Assembly: GCF_014695715.1 (NCBI RefSeq)
Contig: NZ_JACJOT010000002.1
Coordinates: 1 to 64,000, forward strand
Direction of reading: 5' to 3'
Origin: Microcoleus sp. FACHB-68
GTDB lineage: Bacteria > Cyanobacteriota > Cyanobacteriia > Cyanobacteriales > Oscillatoriaceae
DNA length: 64,000 nt
Below, piece by piece: positions 50,200 to 59,767 of this stretch. Position numbers and translations under genes: made by a program. How positions within the stretch are numbered: position 1 is the stretch's first letter; each line of letters starts with the position of its first letter. The notes under the pieces were generated by a model. That model searched no databases. It was given only the letters and a program-made list of their open reading frames with translations, and was not told where the DNA came from.

Positions 50200-51348
50200 A
50201 TGAAAATTAGAACGATTACAACCGGCATCTGCCTGCAATCTCCAATAGAGGAAAAAAGCATTACCCAAGCGGCTGAATTTAATCAGCAAGCAAAGGCTTT
50301 TTTTGAGCATCTGGGGTATGAAGTTCAAACAACTCGAATTGCGACAAATTCCTGGGCGGAATATTTGCCGGTTTTATCCGCTACAGAAATTGTCAAGAAA
50401 ATTCAAGGACTAGAGCAAATTTGCCACAACTTGAATATTAGCTTTTTTAGTATTGGTTGTGTGAGTAATCTAGAGCAAATTTCTGTTATTCCAGAAATTA
50501 TTAAAAATACATCAGTAATTTACTGTTCTAGTAACATTGGCGATGTTGATGCCGGCATTCAATTTGAAAATGCTAGAGAATCGGCAAAAGTTATTAAGCG
50601 GATTTCTGAAGAGACAGAAGATGGTTTTGGGAATTTTAGATTTTGCGCTGGGGCGAACTGCCGGCCAGGTATTCCATTCTTTCCCATATCTTGCCATGAG
50701 GGCAACTCGTCTTTTGCCATTGGTTTAGAGTGTGGGGATTTGGTAATGGCAGCCTTTAGCCAGTCTCAAAATCTGCCAGAAGCGGAGGCGAATTTTAAAC
50801 GGATACTTGAAGATAAACTATCTCAAGTTGAAGTTATCGCAGAAAAAATTTCAGATAAATTTAAAATTGAATATCGAGGAATTGATTCATCCCTTGCCCC
50901 ATCTCTTGACAAAACTGCCAGCATTGCTTTTTCTTATGAAGCCCTTGGTATAGGAAAATTTGGGAATCAAGGAACGCTGGCGATTTCTGCGATGATTACT
51001 CGTGTGTTGAAAAGTCTCTCTGTGAAACTTTGCGGTTATTCAGGTTTAATGCTGCCGGTTTGTGAAGATGCCGGTTTAGCCCAAAGAGCGAATGAAAAGA
51101 CTTATAATTTAACAAATTTACTATTATATTCTGCCGTTTGTGGTTGTGGTTTAGACACAGTGCCGGTAGCTGGTAATATAACCATTGAAACACTAGAAGC
51201 CATATTAATTGATATGGCGGCTTTAGCGATTAAGCTAGATAAACCCCTATCTGCAAGATTATTTCCAATTTTAGGCAAAAAAGAAGGGGAAATGACTGCA
51301 TTCAATTCCCCCTATCTTGTGGATTGTAAAATCTTTAAAGTTGAGTGA
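50200..51348 (+). CDS. DUF711/UPF0210-family protein
   Basis: Protein of 382 residues in the DUF711 (UPF0210) family, whose members have a pyruvate-formate-lyase-like fold but no proven reaction. It opens MKIRTITTGI, has CAGANCRPGIPFFP with two Cys, SCHEGNSSFAIGLECGDLVM and YRGIDSSLAPSLDKTASIAF. The late CGCGLDTVPVAGNITIETLE contains two further Cys. The family glycine-rich and Cys motifs are intact. It follows the peptide ligase by 62 bases, so they are probably one operon. Whether it works on the ligase's substrate or product is inferred from this pairing. Confidence 0.82.
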   Translation: MKIRTITTGICLQSPIEEKSITQAAEFNQQAKAFFEHLGYEVQTTRIATNSWAEYLPVLSATEIVKKIQGLEQICHNLNISFFSIGCVSNLEQISVIPEIIKNTSVIYCSSNIGDVDAGIQFENARESAKVIKRISEETEDGFGNFRFCAGANCRPGIPFFPISCHEGNSSFAIGLECGDLVMAAFSQSQNLPEAEANFKRILEDKLSQVEVIAEKISDKFKIEYRGIDSSLAPSLDKTASIAFSYEALGIGKFGNQGTLAISAMITRVLKSLSVKLCGYSGLMLPVCEDAGLAQRANEKTYNLTNLLLYSAVCGCGLDTVPVAGNITIETLEAILIDMAALAIKLDKPLSARLFPILGKKEGEMTAFNSPYLVDCKIFKVE

Positions 51349-51384
51349 ATTTGTTTGTCTGGCTGCAAATTACAGTTGCCGGCG

Positions 51385-52056
51385 CTATTCCTCTGTAAAT
51401 AAGCTGGGCGCAGTCAGAACAAACACATCCCTTGTCCCCTCACCATCCGTGATCGGTTTGATAGGGGTGGTGAAGTGAAAGAACTCGTTGTCATTCACCA
51501 AAAGAAGTTCGCCGGGATTCAAAACTTTATTAAAAAGCGGCTTTTCCTTCTTGGCTTTATAAAGATGGGTTTCTCCACCTATAATATTGTGCCGGTCAAC
51601 CGCGAAAATGCCAACAAAATTACACCCATCTCGATGAATCCCTTCCGGCGCAGGGTTGCCAAAATTACTCGGTGAACAGCTGGTTCTAATTTGATGAACA
51701 GCGATATCAACGTCAGGCGGAAGTTTACAGTAAGCACTAAACTCAAAAACCAGCTTTTTCAACTCATCTAGTGCAATCAGTTGATCATCAAGTTCAGCAA
51801 ACCCTCTCTTGATATCTCCTAATAATGGGTTGTAAGCTTTGCTTTGGTAGAGGTATCCATGAGGCAGTTTAATTAACTCGTTTCCCGATATTTTGAACCG
51901 AGATAATCTGCGAGAGCGATATTTGCCTTTGATATAAGGATCAACCGGCATATCCACGAAAAATCGCTTAAAAGCCTCTAGCTTGATAGAATTTATACTT
52001 TCCAGTGCAAAACTGATAGCATAATCCAAATTCGGCGATCCCAATACAGTTATCAT
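51385..52056 (-). CDS. 2OG-Fe(II) dioxygenase, amino-acid hydroxylase family
   Basis: A 223-residue 2-oxoglutarate/Fe(II)-dependent oxygenase of the family (2OG-Fe_dioxy, PF10014) that includes free L-isoleucine and L-leucine hydroxylases. The iron-binding facial triad is His141, Asp143 (GIHRDGCNFV) and His194 (FFHFTTPI), and Arg209 (GTRDVF) should hold the 2OG carboxylate. The FAVDRHNIIGGETHLYK stretch is typical. A strong AGAGG ribosome site lies upstream. It is convergent with the DUF711 gene, only 36 bases away. A hydroxylated amino acid as product is likely, but the substrate is not seen. Confidence 0.83.
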   Translation of the reverse strand: MITVLGSPNLDYAISFALESINSIKLEAFKRFFVDMPVDPYIKGKYRSRRLSRFKISGNELIKLPHGYLYQSKAYNPLLGDIKRGFAELDDQLIALDELKKLVFEFSAYCKLPPDVDIAVHQIRTSCSPSNFGNPAPEGIHRDGCNFVGIFAVDRHNIIGGETHLYKAKKEKPLFNKVLNPGELLLVNDNEFFHFTTPIKPITDGEGTRDVFVLTAPSLFTEE

Positions 52057-52258
52057 AGGAATTACCTCTGTTTGTCTTGATCCCTCTTCTTATCTTCGTT
52101 CCATGAGGGCTATATCTTCAGTATAGAACAGCAAAATTTTAATGTCGCTAGATAGGCTACAAAAAATGCAAAGTTATCATAAAGTTTTTTTCAAAGCACT
52201 CAGTAAACTCCACAATAGATAAAGCGGACGCTACTTTACCGGCATCAAGGTCACTACA

Positions 52259-53020
52259 TTAACTCCTGACCGCTTTTACTAATGCCTCACACGCCCGCAA
52301 AAAGATAGCAACATCAACCCCAAGCGCCACATATTGAACACCGGCATCACGCCATTGCTTAGCAGTTTCCGGATTATCCGCAAAAGTGCCGGCAGCTTTT
52401 CCGGCATCCCGAATGGTTTGTACCGCACTTTTCATCAGCTCAATTACACGCGGATCGCGCACCTGTCCGGGAATTCCTAGGGACTGCGATAAATCGTAAG
52501 GGCCGAGAAAAATTACATCAATGTGGGGAACGCTAACAATTTCTTCCAGGTTTTCCACACCGCGAGTCCCTTCAACATGAACCACAACCAAAGATTCCTC
52601 ATTCAGCTGATCGGTGATATTCGTCCCCGCCGCCGTATAGTTGCCGGCGCGCGTGTTGAAAGAAAGACCCCGCGAACCAATCGGAGAATATTTCGCACCC
52701 CGCACAACCGCTTCTGCATCCGCCTTCGTTTCAATTTGAGGCACTTGGATGCCGGCGCTTCCGATATCGAGTGCCCGTTGAATTTGCGGCCCATCATTTT
52801 TGCGAATCCGAATCACCGGCGCAAGTCCCACACAATCTGCAGCGCGGCAAAGATCCTCCGCACCCAGCGTGTGCAATGGGCCATGTTCCATATCAATAAT
52901 CGCAAAATCAAAGCCGGCGTGCCCACAAATTTCCATAAACGCCGGATACGCACAATTAACAAATAAACCCAAAGCAAATTCACCCTGCTTTAGCTTTCTT
53001 TTCAGTTGATTTTCCCGCAT
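52259..53020 (-). CDS. HpcH/HpaI-family class II aldolase
   Basis: Metal-dependent aldolase of the 4-hydroxy-2-oxo-acid family (HpaI, GarL, YfaU relatives), which cleaves or forms 4-hydroxy-2-oxo acids, releasing pyruvate. The TIM-barrel motifs are complete: IDMEHGPLH (metal/active site), PVIRIRKNDGPQIQRALDIG, GIQVPQIETKADAEA, the metal Glu in HVEGTRGVENLEEI and IFLGPYDLSQSLGIPGQ. Length 253 is normal. It lies about 200 bases upstream of the dioxygenase on the same strand. Pairing with an amino-acid hydroxylase suggests hydroxy-2-oxo-acid chemistry, but a housekeeping role is equally possible. Confidence 0.88.
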   Translation of the reverse strand: MRENQLKRKLKQGEFALGLFVNCAYPAFMEICGHAGFDFAIIDMEHGPLHTLGAEDLCRAADCVGLAPVIRIRKNDGPQIQRALDIGSAGIQVPQIETKADAEAVVRGAKYSPIGSRGLSFNTRAGNYTAAGTNITDQLNEESLVVVHVEGTRGVENLEEIVSVPHIDVIFLGPYDLSQSLGIPGQVRDPRVIELMKSAVQTIRDAGKAAGTFADNPETAKQWRDAGVQYVALGVDVAIFLRACEALVKAVRS

Positions 53021-53131
53021 TGTTATTTCTTAAAAAACTACAACCTTACCAAGCTTAAAATAAAACTTTTCCTGTCAATCCTCTCTATCCCAACATCAAA
53101 TCCTTGGCAAAAGCAAACAACCTTGATAAAC

Positions 53132-53213
53132 CATCTGTGTTTATCTGTGGACGTAGGTGGAACTCCTATGACGAGCAAAGCACATTCCAGTTTCATCTGC
53201 GGAATCTGTGGTT
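53132..53213 (+). repeat. ATCTGTGGTT-family structured element, second copy
   Basis: An 82-base element, colinear without gaps with the complement of 27120-27201. It starts ATCTGTGTTTATCTGTGGAC, has a 12-pair hairpin (CGTAGGTGGAAC with GTTTCATCTGCG, three G.U pairs) and ends GCGGAATCTGTGGTT. The stem differs from the 27-kb copy but still pairs at every position, with a T-A pair changed to A-T. Located between the aldolase and the Uma2 pseudogene, near their start codons. Confidence 0.78.
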
Positions 53214-53265
53214 CATATAAAAAACTCCAAATCCTGCAAAAACCTATTCACTCATCTCTCAAAAA

Positions 53266-53308
53266 CATCTGCGTTTATCTGCGTGCATCTGCGGTTTAAA
53301 AAAACAAT
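53266..53308 (+). repeat. Short ATCTGCG repeat element
   Basis: ACATCTGCGTTTATCTGCGT followed by GCATCTGCGGTTTAAAAAAA. It equals the short 47728-47766 copy but with CTGCG in place of CTGTG in all three units, a concerted T-to-C change. It lies 52 bases downstream of the 53132-53213 copy. Confidence 0.65.
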
Positions 53309-53370
53309 TCTTGCAATAAAACAATTATAGACAGTTACCATAGCAATTGTGAGTTGTCCCTACTTCAATC

Positions 53371-54048
53371 ATGTTTAAGTACAACCCGCTAGATTGCTTA
53401 CCCTCCTCCGAAGACCTGCCAGACTCAGACGATACGCCGGTGGATAATGAACTACAAGATTTAATTCCAGGTTTGCTCAAAGCGATCCTAGCCTTGCTGT
53501 GGGCCAACCGCTGGGATTGCTTCTTTGGCGTTGGCATGGGAATTTACTACCAACCCAGTGAACCGGCAATCGTACCCGATGGTTTTCTTAGCATAGGAGT
53601 TGAGCGTTTTTTTCATGAAGACTTGCGCCTGAGTTATCTACTCTGGGAAGAAAATCGCGTTCCAACTTTAGTCTTAGAAGTCATCTCCCATAAACGCCGG
53701 GGGGAATACAGCAAAAAGAAAGAATTCTATGCTGAAATGGAAGTGCCCTACTATGTGGTTTATAACCCCCGCCGGCGTAAGAAACCGCCTTTATAAGTCT
53801 ATTTTTTAGTAGATGGGCAATATGTATTACAACAAGGTAATCCCGTTTGGTTGCCAGAAATTGGTTTAGGAATTGGTGCAGACCGGGGAACCTATCAAGG
53901 AATCACACGGGAATGGCTGTATTGGTACGATCAGCAAGAAACGAGATTTCTAACGCCAGAAGAACGCATTGTGCAAGCAGAACAACGCGCTGAAAGATTA
54001 GCGGCGCAATTAAGAGCGCTTGGCATAGATCCAGATGCCGGTGATTAG
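53371..54048 (+). pseudogene. Uma2-family gene with in-frame nonsense codon
   Basis: Second Uma2/DUF820 gene, of the longer type with a C-terminal EERIVQAEQRAERLAAQLRA coiled segment. The first part (53371-53793) has LRLSYLLWEENRVPTLVLEV and EFYAEMEVPYYVVYNPRRRK. A TAA at 53794 breaks it; reading on in the same frame gives VYFLVDGQYVLQQG, VWLPEIGLGIGADRG and the coil, ending at 54048 with no other lesion. A single GAA-to-TAA change explains it, giving 226 residues if intact. No frameshift is needed. It could be a recent inactivation, a sequencing error, or two truncated products. Confidence 0.85.
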
Positions 54049-54179
54049 TATTGAGCATGGATAATATCGTCAGGTGATGGCAATTTGATTCCAAGCGTTC
54101 ACCGGCATCATTAGATAAATTTGTCGGCTGCAGGGTAAAGCACTCTTAGGCGCTGCTGATGTTTGTAAATCCGATAATT

Positions 54180-57079
54180 TTATCCCTTAAGCGGAATAGA
54201 AATAATCAACTCGGAACCATACCCTAGGGAAGAATTTACTTCCAATGCTCCTCCATGTTTCTCCAAAACAATTTGACGGGCAATCGATAGCCCTAAGCCG
54301 GTTCCTTCACCCACCGGCTTTGTTGTAAATAAATGATAGAAGATTTTTTGCTTCACTTCATCCGACATTCCCCCGCCATTATCCTTAATTGTAATCACAA
54401 CCCGTTCGCTTTCTTTGTCTTGAACCGTTTGAATCGTAATACAATTAGGAAAATTTTTAATTTCCTTAAAACTACGTCTCTTATTTGAATCTTCTAAAGC
54501 ATCAATGGCATTCGCCAACATATTCATAAATACCTGATTCAACTGTCCGGGGAAGCACTTCACGAGGGGCAAGTTTCCATACTCTTTCACGACTTCAATA
54601 GCAGGCCGGCGCTCACTTGCTTTTAATCGATGCTTGAGAATTAAGAGAGTGCTGTCAATTCCGTCGTGAATATTAAAAGGAACGGGACGATCACTATCTG
54701 CCCTCGAAAAAGTTCTCAGACTCGTACTGATGTTACGAATACGATCCACACCCTCATTCATGGAGTTAATTAGTTTGGGGAGATCCTCTCGCAAATACTC
54801 CAAGTCAATCGCCTCAATTTCAGCTTCAATTTCTGCTCCTGGATCAGGAAACTTCTCTTGATACAGGTCGCTCAGGTTAAATAAATCTCGCAGGTAATCT
54901 TGAGCCGGTTGTAGGTTTCCTAAAAGGAAGCCGACGGGATTATTAATTTCGTGATATCTTGCAGAAAACAGCCTTGACGATTGGGACAGTGGACAGCGAT
55001 TTTCCAGCTTGCCTCTTCATTTAAAATCAAGACTCCTGTTTGAGCGCCGGCATTTTTCGCCACCACTTGCATGAGAGTAGTGAGCAACTGGTCGATCTGG
55101 ATTTCACTATAGAGAACTTGAGAAGCTTTGATAACCGTTGATACATCTATTACTGTGGTACTCGTATTCCCTGCAATTGTTTGGTTCTTGATAGAAGATG
55201 AGGTGCTAATGGAAGTAGTGCCGGCCTCGAACAAATGAACTTGATTTTGTTGCAAAATAACAGCAAGCAGTTGAGAATAGCGTCGTTCTAAGTCGTCAAT
55301 CTTCGCTTTAGCCCCCCAACGGGAGTAGGCATAGTAGGCATCAATTAGATAAAGTTGAGCAATTTTTTCTTTACCCCATTGTAAATAAAATTTTGCAGCC
55401 AGCTCATTTGCCAAAGCTTCTTCATTGAGGTATTTGTTTTCTTTAGCCAGAGTGATGGCGCGATCATAAAAATCCATCGCCTCAACTTGCTGCCCTAAAA
55501 CGCGATGGCGCTCCGCCTCGACCAAATAGAACTTATGCAAGTGATTCATCAGGGCATACTCTGCCCATCGCTTGCTTTTTGCCTGATTTAATGCTACTTT
55601 TTCGAGCAGTAAAGCTTGTTTTTCCGCATCAGCCTCTGCATACACCGCTAAGTACGTTAGAGAACCGTAAAAATAAATCAGCGAATACTGAAGCCCTGCG
55701 GTTATAGCATCCGAATATTGCTCTGCTAACACGGCATTTTCCAGCGCTTGTTGATAGTTTTTAAACAAATAACCAAGAATCAACTTGTTGAGATAAACGC
55801 TACAAATCGCATACTGCACGTTATTAGCTTGATGCTGCGGTATCATGATGTCTTCATCATAAGCTTCCCCAACCAGACGGCAGGGATTATCGGTCTTGCC
55901 TCGCAAGTTCAAAACAGCCTGCCGAAAAATTTTCACGAAATTGAGTGCGTTTCCCTGACGAATCTCATGAATAGCGCGAGCAAAGTTTTCTGTCTCCCGC
56001 TCCATTTCCGCCAAGTCTCTACCCATAGAGTACGTCAATAACTACTTGAGCATTCTCCCCCAATGCTGCCAAAATTTTAGTTTTCCACTGCTCAACTTTA
56101 GCGTGAGTTTCGCTCAGCAATTGCACCATCAAATCTCGAAAAGCTTGTACAAAAGCACTGAAGGGAAGGTTGCGCTGGAATTGGTCGAACTTGCCTTTAA
56201 TGAAGTAACCTCGCTGTCTCACAATTGGTTTGCGAACTTCGTTGACGACAGCGGTTTTGCCAATGCCTGAGAAACCGGCAACGAGCATCATTTCTGCGCT
56301 TCCTGCACTAACACGCTCAAATGCCGCTAGCAAGGCTAACACTTCGTTTTCTCGACCGTACAACTTTTCTGGGATGATGAAGCGATCGCACAAATCTCGT
56401 GTTGCCAAATCAAAGTTAGCTATTTCACCGGCATCTTTCCATTGGGATAAACAAATTTCCAAGTCATATTTAAGTCCTAGCGCACTTTGATAGCGATTTT
56501 CAGCATTCTTTGCCATCAGTTGGCTAACAATTTCTGACAATACAAACGGCACGCTTTTATTGAGGTGATGAACTGGGATAGGCTGCTTAGCAAGGTGACA
56601 GTGTACCAAGTCCATCGGATCGGATTAATTACAATATTGGCGGGTTTTAGGTCTTTGTGAATGACACGATGCCGGCACAATCCGTCAAGAGTATGGGCAA
56701 CTTGAACCGCGATGGAGAGAAATAAGGGTATGGGTAAGCCAGAAGTTTCAGCGGCTTGCTGGCTTGCTTCTCCAATAGAAGTAAGGTAGCTATACAAAGA
56801 AATGCCGCCAAAGTCTTCCAGAATCAAAGCGTAGCTGTTATAGTACCTTTCCAGGCTGTAGGTCTTGATGATGCCAGGAAGATCGAGATTTTTGCCAATG
56901 ATAAACTAATTGCGGAAGTGAACCAGTTCATTAAAGAGGGGAAACTCATTGCGAAGCACTTTGATCACGACTGGTTGCCGATCTATTTCCCGCCTACCCC
57001 GATAAACCAAAGTTCGAGTTTCTGAGTATATCTGCTCAATTATGCTGTAGCCCAAAAGATTAATTGTCGCGCTGCCCAT
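54180..57079 (-). pseudogene. Eroded giant Ser/Thr kinase-ATPase-GAF-histidine kinase gene
   Basis: Reading leftward from ATG 57079: kinase N-lobe (GYSIIEQIYSETRTLVYRGR) with a TAG at codon 58 (56908-56906), then LERYYNSYALILEDFGG and catalytic HKDLKPANIVINP. At about 56617-56625 the kinase C-lobe is lost and MDLVHCHLAKQP resumes in another frame. The AAA ATPase keeps its Walker A (AGFSGIGKTAVV) and stops at about 56025-56036, where most of the ATPase/TPR region is missing. A TPR-like piece and the start of a GAF domain follow, ending at about 54953. There it jumps into the H-box HEINNPVGFLLGNL, and a complete catalytic domain (NMLANAIDALED, FFTTKP-like LFTTKPVGEGTGLGL) follows. Full-length relatives exceed 1,800 residues; this one cannot make one protein. 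Confidence 0.9.
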
Positions 57080-57715
57080 AAATCCCCCTACTGCTTCTCT
57101 TCAGTCTGAAGACTTGTAGAATTAGCGTTCCCGTTTTCTCGGTTGTTATTCATGAAATTTATATTTTTCTTAATCTAACTTGACGACAAGATAATTTAAT
57201 AAATTTACTAAGCTGTTTTCCCTAAGATTTTATAATTTGAAAACAAAAATTTGAGACTAAACGGTTGATTTTATAACCCAAATCAACTCAGTCGCCAAGC
57301 ATAAAAAAATAGAATTTAAAAATGATTAAAAAAATCTATCTTATTTTTTAAAAAGATAATATTTTGAGTTACGCATCGGATTTTATTGTAGCAAACACAC
57401 TTTGCAATTAAAATATTGATTGCAAGATTTAAATCTTCATTTTTAGAAAAAAAAGGATGGTTTTGTTTTGACGTTTAGTGATTTAGGCCGGCATCTCAAA
57501 GGTTTGGCTAAAGTCAGAGAGTCTAGCTTGAAAAAAAGACCGTTTGTAGAGCCGGCCTGAAGTTTAACAAAAGCAATTGCGCCGTTTAATTACCCTGAAC
57601 GTACAAAAAGATGCCCGAATAGTACAGAATGATTTTTTGGGTGCAGGTAGCGTCTGCTACAGACGCGATAAACCTTGTCTCAACCTGGATGTACGCAACA
57701 AACAGATTTTCTACC
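57080..57715. other. AT-rich intergenic region with small hairpin
   Basis: These 636 bases upstream of the FAD oxidoreductase contain no convincing gene. From about 57150 to 57460 it is strongly AT-rich. A perfect 7-bp hairpin GCGTCTG-CTA-CAGACGC lies at 57650-57666. The frame of the oxidoreductase stays open to 57629, but that part lacks the look of protein, so the ATG at 57716 is preferred and the region is treated as non-coding. Confidence 0.5.
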
Positions 57716-59761
57716 ATGCAGCGATCACAGAGCATTACCAAAAGACAATCACTGATTAGCTTAACCCTAGGCTTGACTTGGCTGGTATCCTTTATCCCCG
57801 CCGGCACAACCGCACCCCCCAGAAGCCCAGATAAAGAAGAAACCTGTGAAATTTTAGTCACCGGCGGCGGACTAGCCGGCGCTGCTACCGCTTACGAAGG
57901 TTTACTTGCCGGCAGAACCGTTTGCCTCACCGAAATCACCGACTGGGTGGGGGGCCAAATTTCTGCCCAAGGCACCTCTGCACTCGATGAACGCCCGACA
58001 CAGCGGCAACAGCTATATTATCCTCGCGGCTATTTGGAATTTAGACAGCGAATCAAGAACGAATATGGCAGACTCAATCCCGGTGCTTGTTGGGTGAGTG
58101 AATCATGTTTTTTGCCTTCCGACGGTCACGAACTGCTATTTGGTTTGCTTAAAGACGCTGCCAAACGGGGAAAAGGCAAGCTGAAATGGTATCCCAATAC
58201 TGTTGTTAAAGAGGTGCAAACGAACGCCTCTGGCAACTTAATTACGGGCGCAGTTGCGATTCAACACGAACCGGCTGCCGGTACTGCGCCACTCAATACA
58301 GAACCGCTTTCTCAAACGATTGAAGATGCCTATCGTTACGAGAATTCGCGCCGGTTTGATAAAACTATTATCCGCTTCGTTCCAGCAGCCACTAATTCTA
58401 AATCGAAATCCCCAAGTCCTGCTCCGTGGTACGTTGTAGACGCCACTGAAACCGGCGAATTGATTGCCCTTGCAGACGTTCCCTATCGGGTGGGTATCGA
58501 TCCTCGTTCTGCCTTAGAACCTTCTTCCTCTAGCGCAGAGGGTGATCCCTTCTGCACCCAAGGCTTCACCTATACCTTTGCAATGCAAGCCACAGAGAAG
58601 CCCCAAGAGCATAAAGAGCCGGCTTTTTACTCACAATATGCCCCCTATTACAGCTATGAATTGCCCCGCTTAGCCAGTTTTCCCCTCGTTTTCACCTACC
58701 GGCGCATTTCCAGCACCAACCCTGATCGCAAACAACCGCCAAACCCGAAAGATTTCCCCATCGATGCCGGTGATATTTCCATGCAAAACTGGACATGGGG
58801 CAACGATTACCGGCCCGGAAACGAGGTAGATAATCTTATCTACACCCGCAACCAACTCGAAGAAAGCGGCCAGTTGGAACCTGGAGGATGGTTGGGTGGA
58901 CTGCGAACGGAAAGTTTGCAGAAGGGTGAAGAAAACGCCCTAGGTTACTTTTACTGGTTGGTGGAAGGAACGACTGATTCCCAACTGGGAGATGGAGTCA
59001 AAAAACCGCATCCAAATAACCGTTTTCTATCGGGTTTAAATTCCCCGATGGGAACGGCGCATGGTTTATCTAAATATCCTTATATGCGAGAAGGACGCCG
59101 AATTATTGGCCGGCCTAGTTTGGCACATCCTCAAGGTTTTATGGTGTCGGAAGTAGATATTTCTCGCAAGGATTACCGGGAAGATTACTATCGGCTGAAT
59201 TTGCTGCCAGAAGAGTATCGCAACTTGTGGACAGCCCTTGCCGGCTTAGATGCGCCATATATCATTACAGATAAAAAGCCGGTTGAGGAAGCGAAGCCGA
59301 GAACGCGTTCGAGTATTTTCCCTGACTCTGTGGGAATTGGTCACTATGCCATCGACTTCCACCCTTGCATGACGCAAAGCCCTCCAGAAGCTCCGGGCAA
59401 TACAGAACGTGAGGGTGAGCGTCGAGGTGCCGGCACGGCTTATCCGTTCCAAATTCCTCTGCGGGCAATGATTCCCCAGAAAATTGACAATATGCTGGTT
59501 GCGGGTAAAAGTATTGCCACCAGTCACATTGCGGCAGCGGCTTATCGGGTGCATTCTTTTGAATGGTCTGCCGGCGCGGCTGCCGGTGTCACGGCTGATT
59601 TTGCCTTGGAAAAGGGACTCATGCCTTACAAGCTGGTCGAGCGAATTCCAATCTTTGATCCGACGCTGTACGCACTGCAACAGCGCCTTCAGTTGAATGG
59701 CAATCCGGTTGCTTTTCCAGATACTTCAATTTTCAACCGCTCTTGGGAAAATTGGAAATAA
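57716..59761 (+). CDS. Exported FAD-dependent oxidoreductase
   Basis: Large flavoprotein of about 681 residues in the FAD_oxidored (PF12831-like) group, substrate unknown. After a basic N-terminus a hydrophobic stretch (LISLTLGLTWLVSFIPAG) suggests a signal peptide or anchor. The dinucleotide-binding motif GGGLAGAATAYEGLLAG is near residue 50, followed by TDWVGGQISAQGTSALDE. The late flavin motif is NMLVAGKSIATSHIAAAAYR, followed by HSFEWSAGAAAGVTADFAL. No Tat twin-Arg is seen, so export with FAD bound is questionable. The start at 57716 is preferred over 57629. A strong terminator follows the stop. Confidence 0.85.
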   Translation: MQRSQSITKRQSLISLTLGLTWLVSFIPAGTTAPPRSPDKEETCEILVTGGGLAGAATAYEGLLAGRTVCLTEITDWVGGQISAQGTSALDERPTQRQQLYYPRGYLEFRQRIKNEYGRLNPGACWVSESCFLPSDGHELLFGLLKDAAKRGKGKLKWYPNTVVKEVQTNASGNLITGAVAIQHEPAAGTAPLNTEPLSQTIEDAYRYENSRRFDKTIIRFVPAATNSKSKSPSPAPWYVVDATETGELIALADVPYRVGIDPRSALEPSSSSAEGDPFCTQGFTYTFAMQATEKPQEHKEPAFYSQYAPYYSYELPRLASFPLVFTYRRISSTNPDRKQPPNPKDFPIDAGDISMQNWTWGNDYRPGNEVDNLIYTRNQLEESGQLEPGGWLGGLRTESLQKGEENALGYFYWLVEGTTDSQLGDGVKKPHPNNRFLSGLNSPMGTAHGLSKYPYMREGRRIIGRPSLAHPQGFMVSEVDISRKDYREDYYRLNLLPEEYRNLWTALAGLDAPYIITDKKPVEEAKPRTRSSIFPDSVGIGHYAIDFHPCMTQSPPEAPGNTEREGERRGAGTAYPFQIPLRAMIPQKIDNMLVAGKSIATSHIAAAAYRVHSFEWSAGAAAGVTADFALEKGLMPYKLVERIPIFDPTLYALQQRLQLNGNPVAFPDTSIFNRSWENWK

Positions 59762-59767
59762 GTAAAC

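Noticed and set aside
54920-56038. Considered as an independent TPR-like gene
   Set aside because: Its ends coincide with out-of-frame joins to ATPase and histidine kinase pieces of one family, so it is a fragment of the eroded giant kinase.
57629-57715. N-terminal extension of the FAD oxidoreductase
   Set aside because: The added residues do not resemble a signal peptide or the family start and the segment includes a perfect small hairpin; the ATG at 57716 gives a normal N-terminus.
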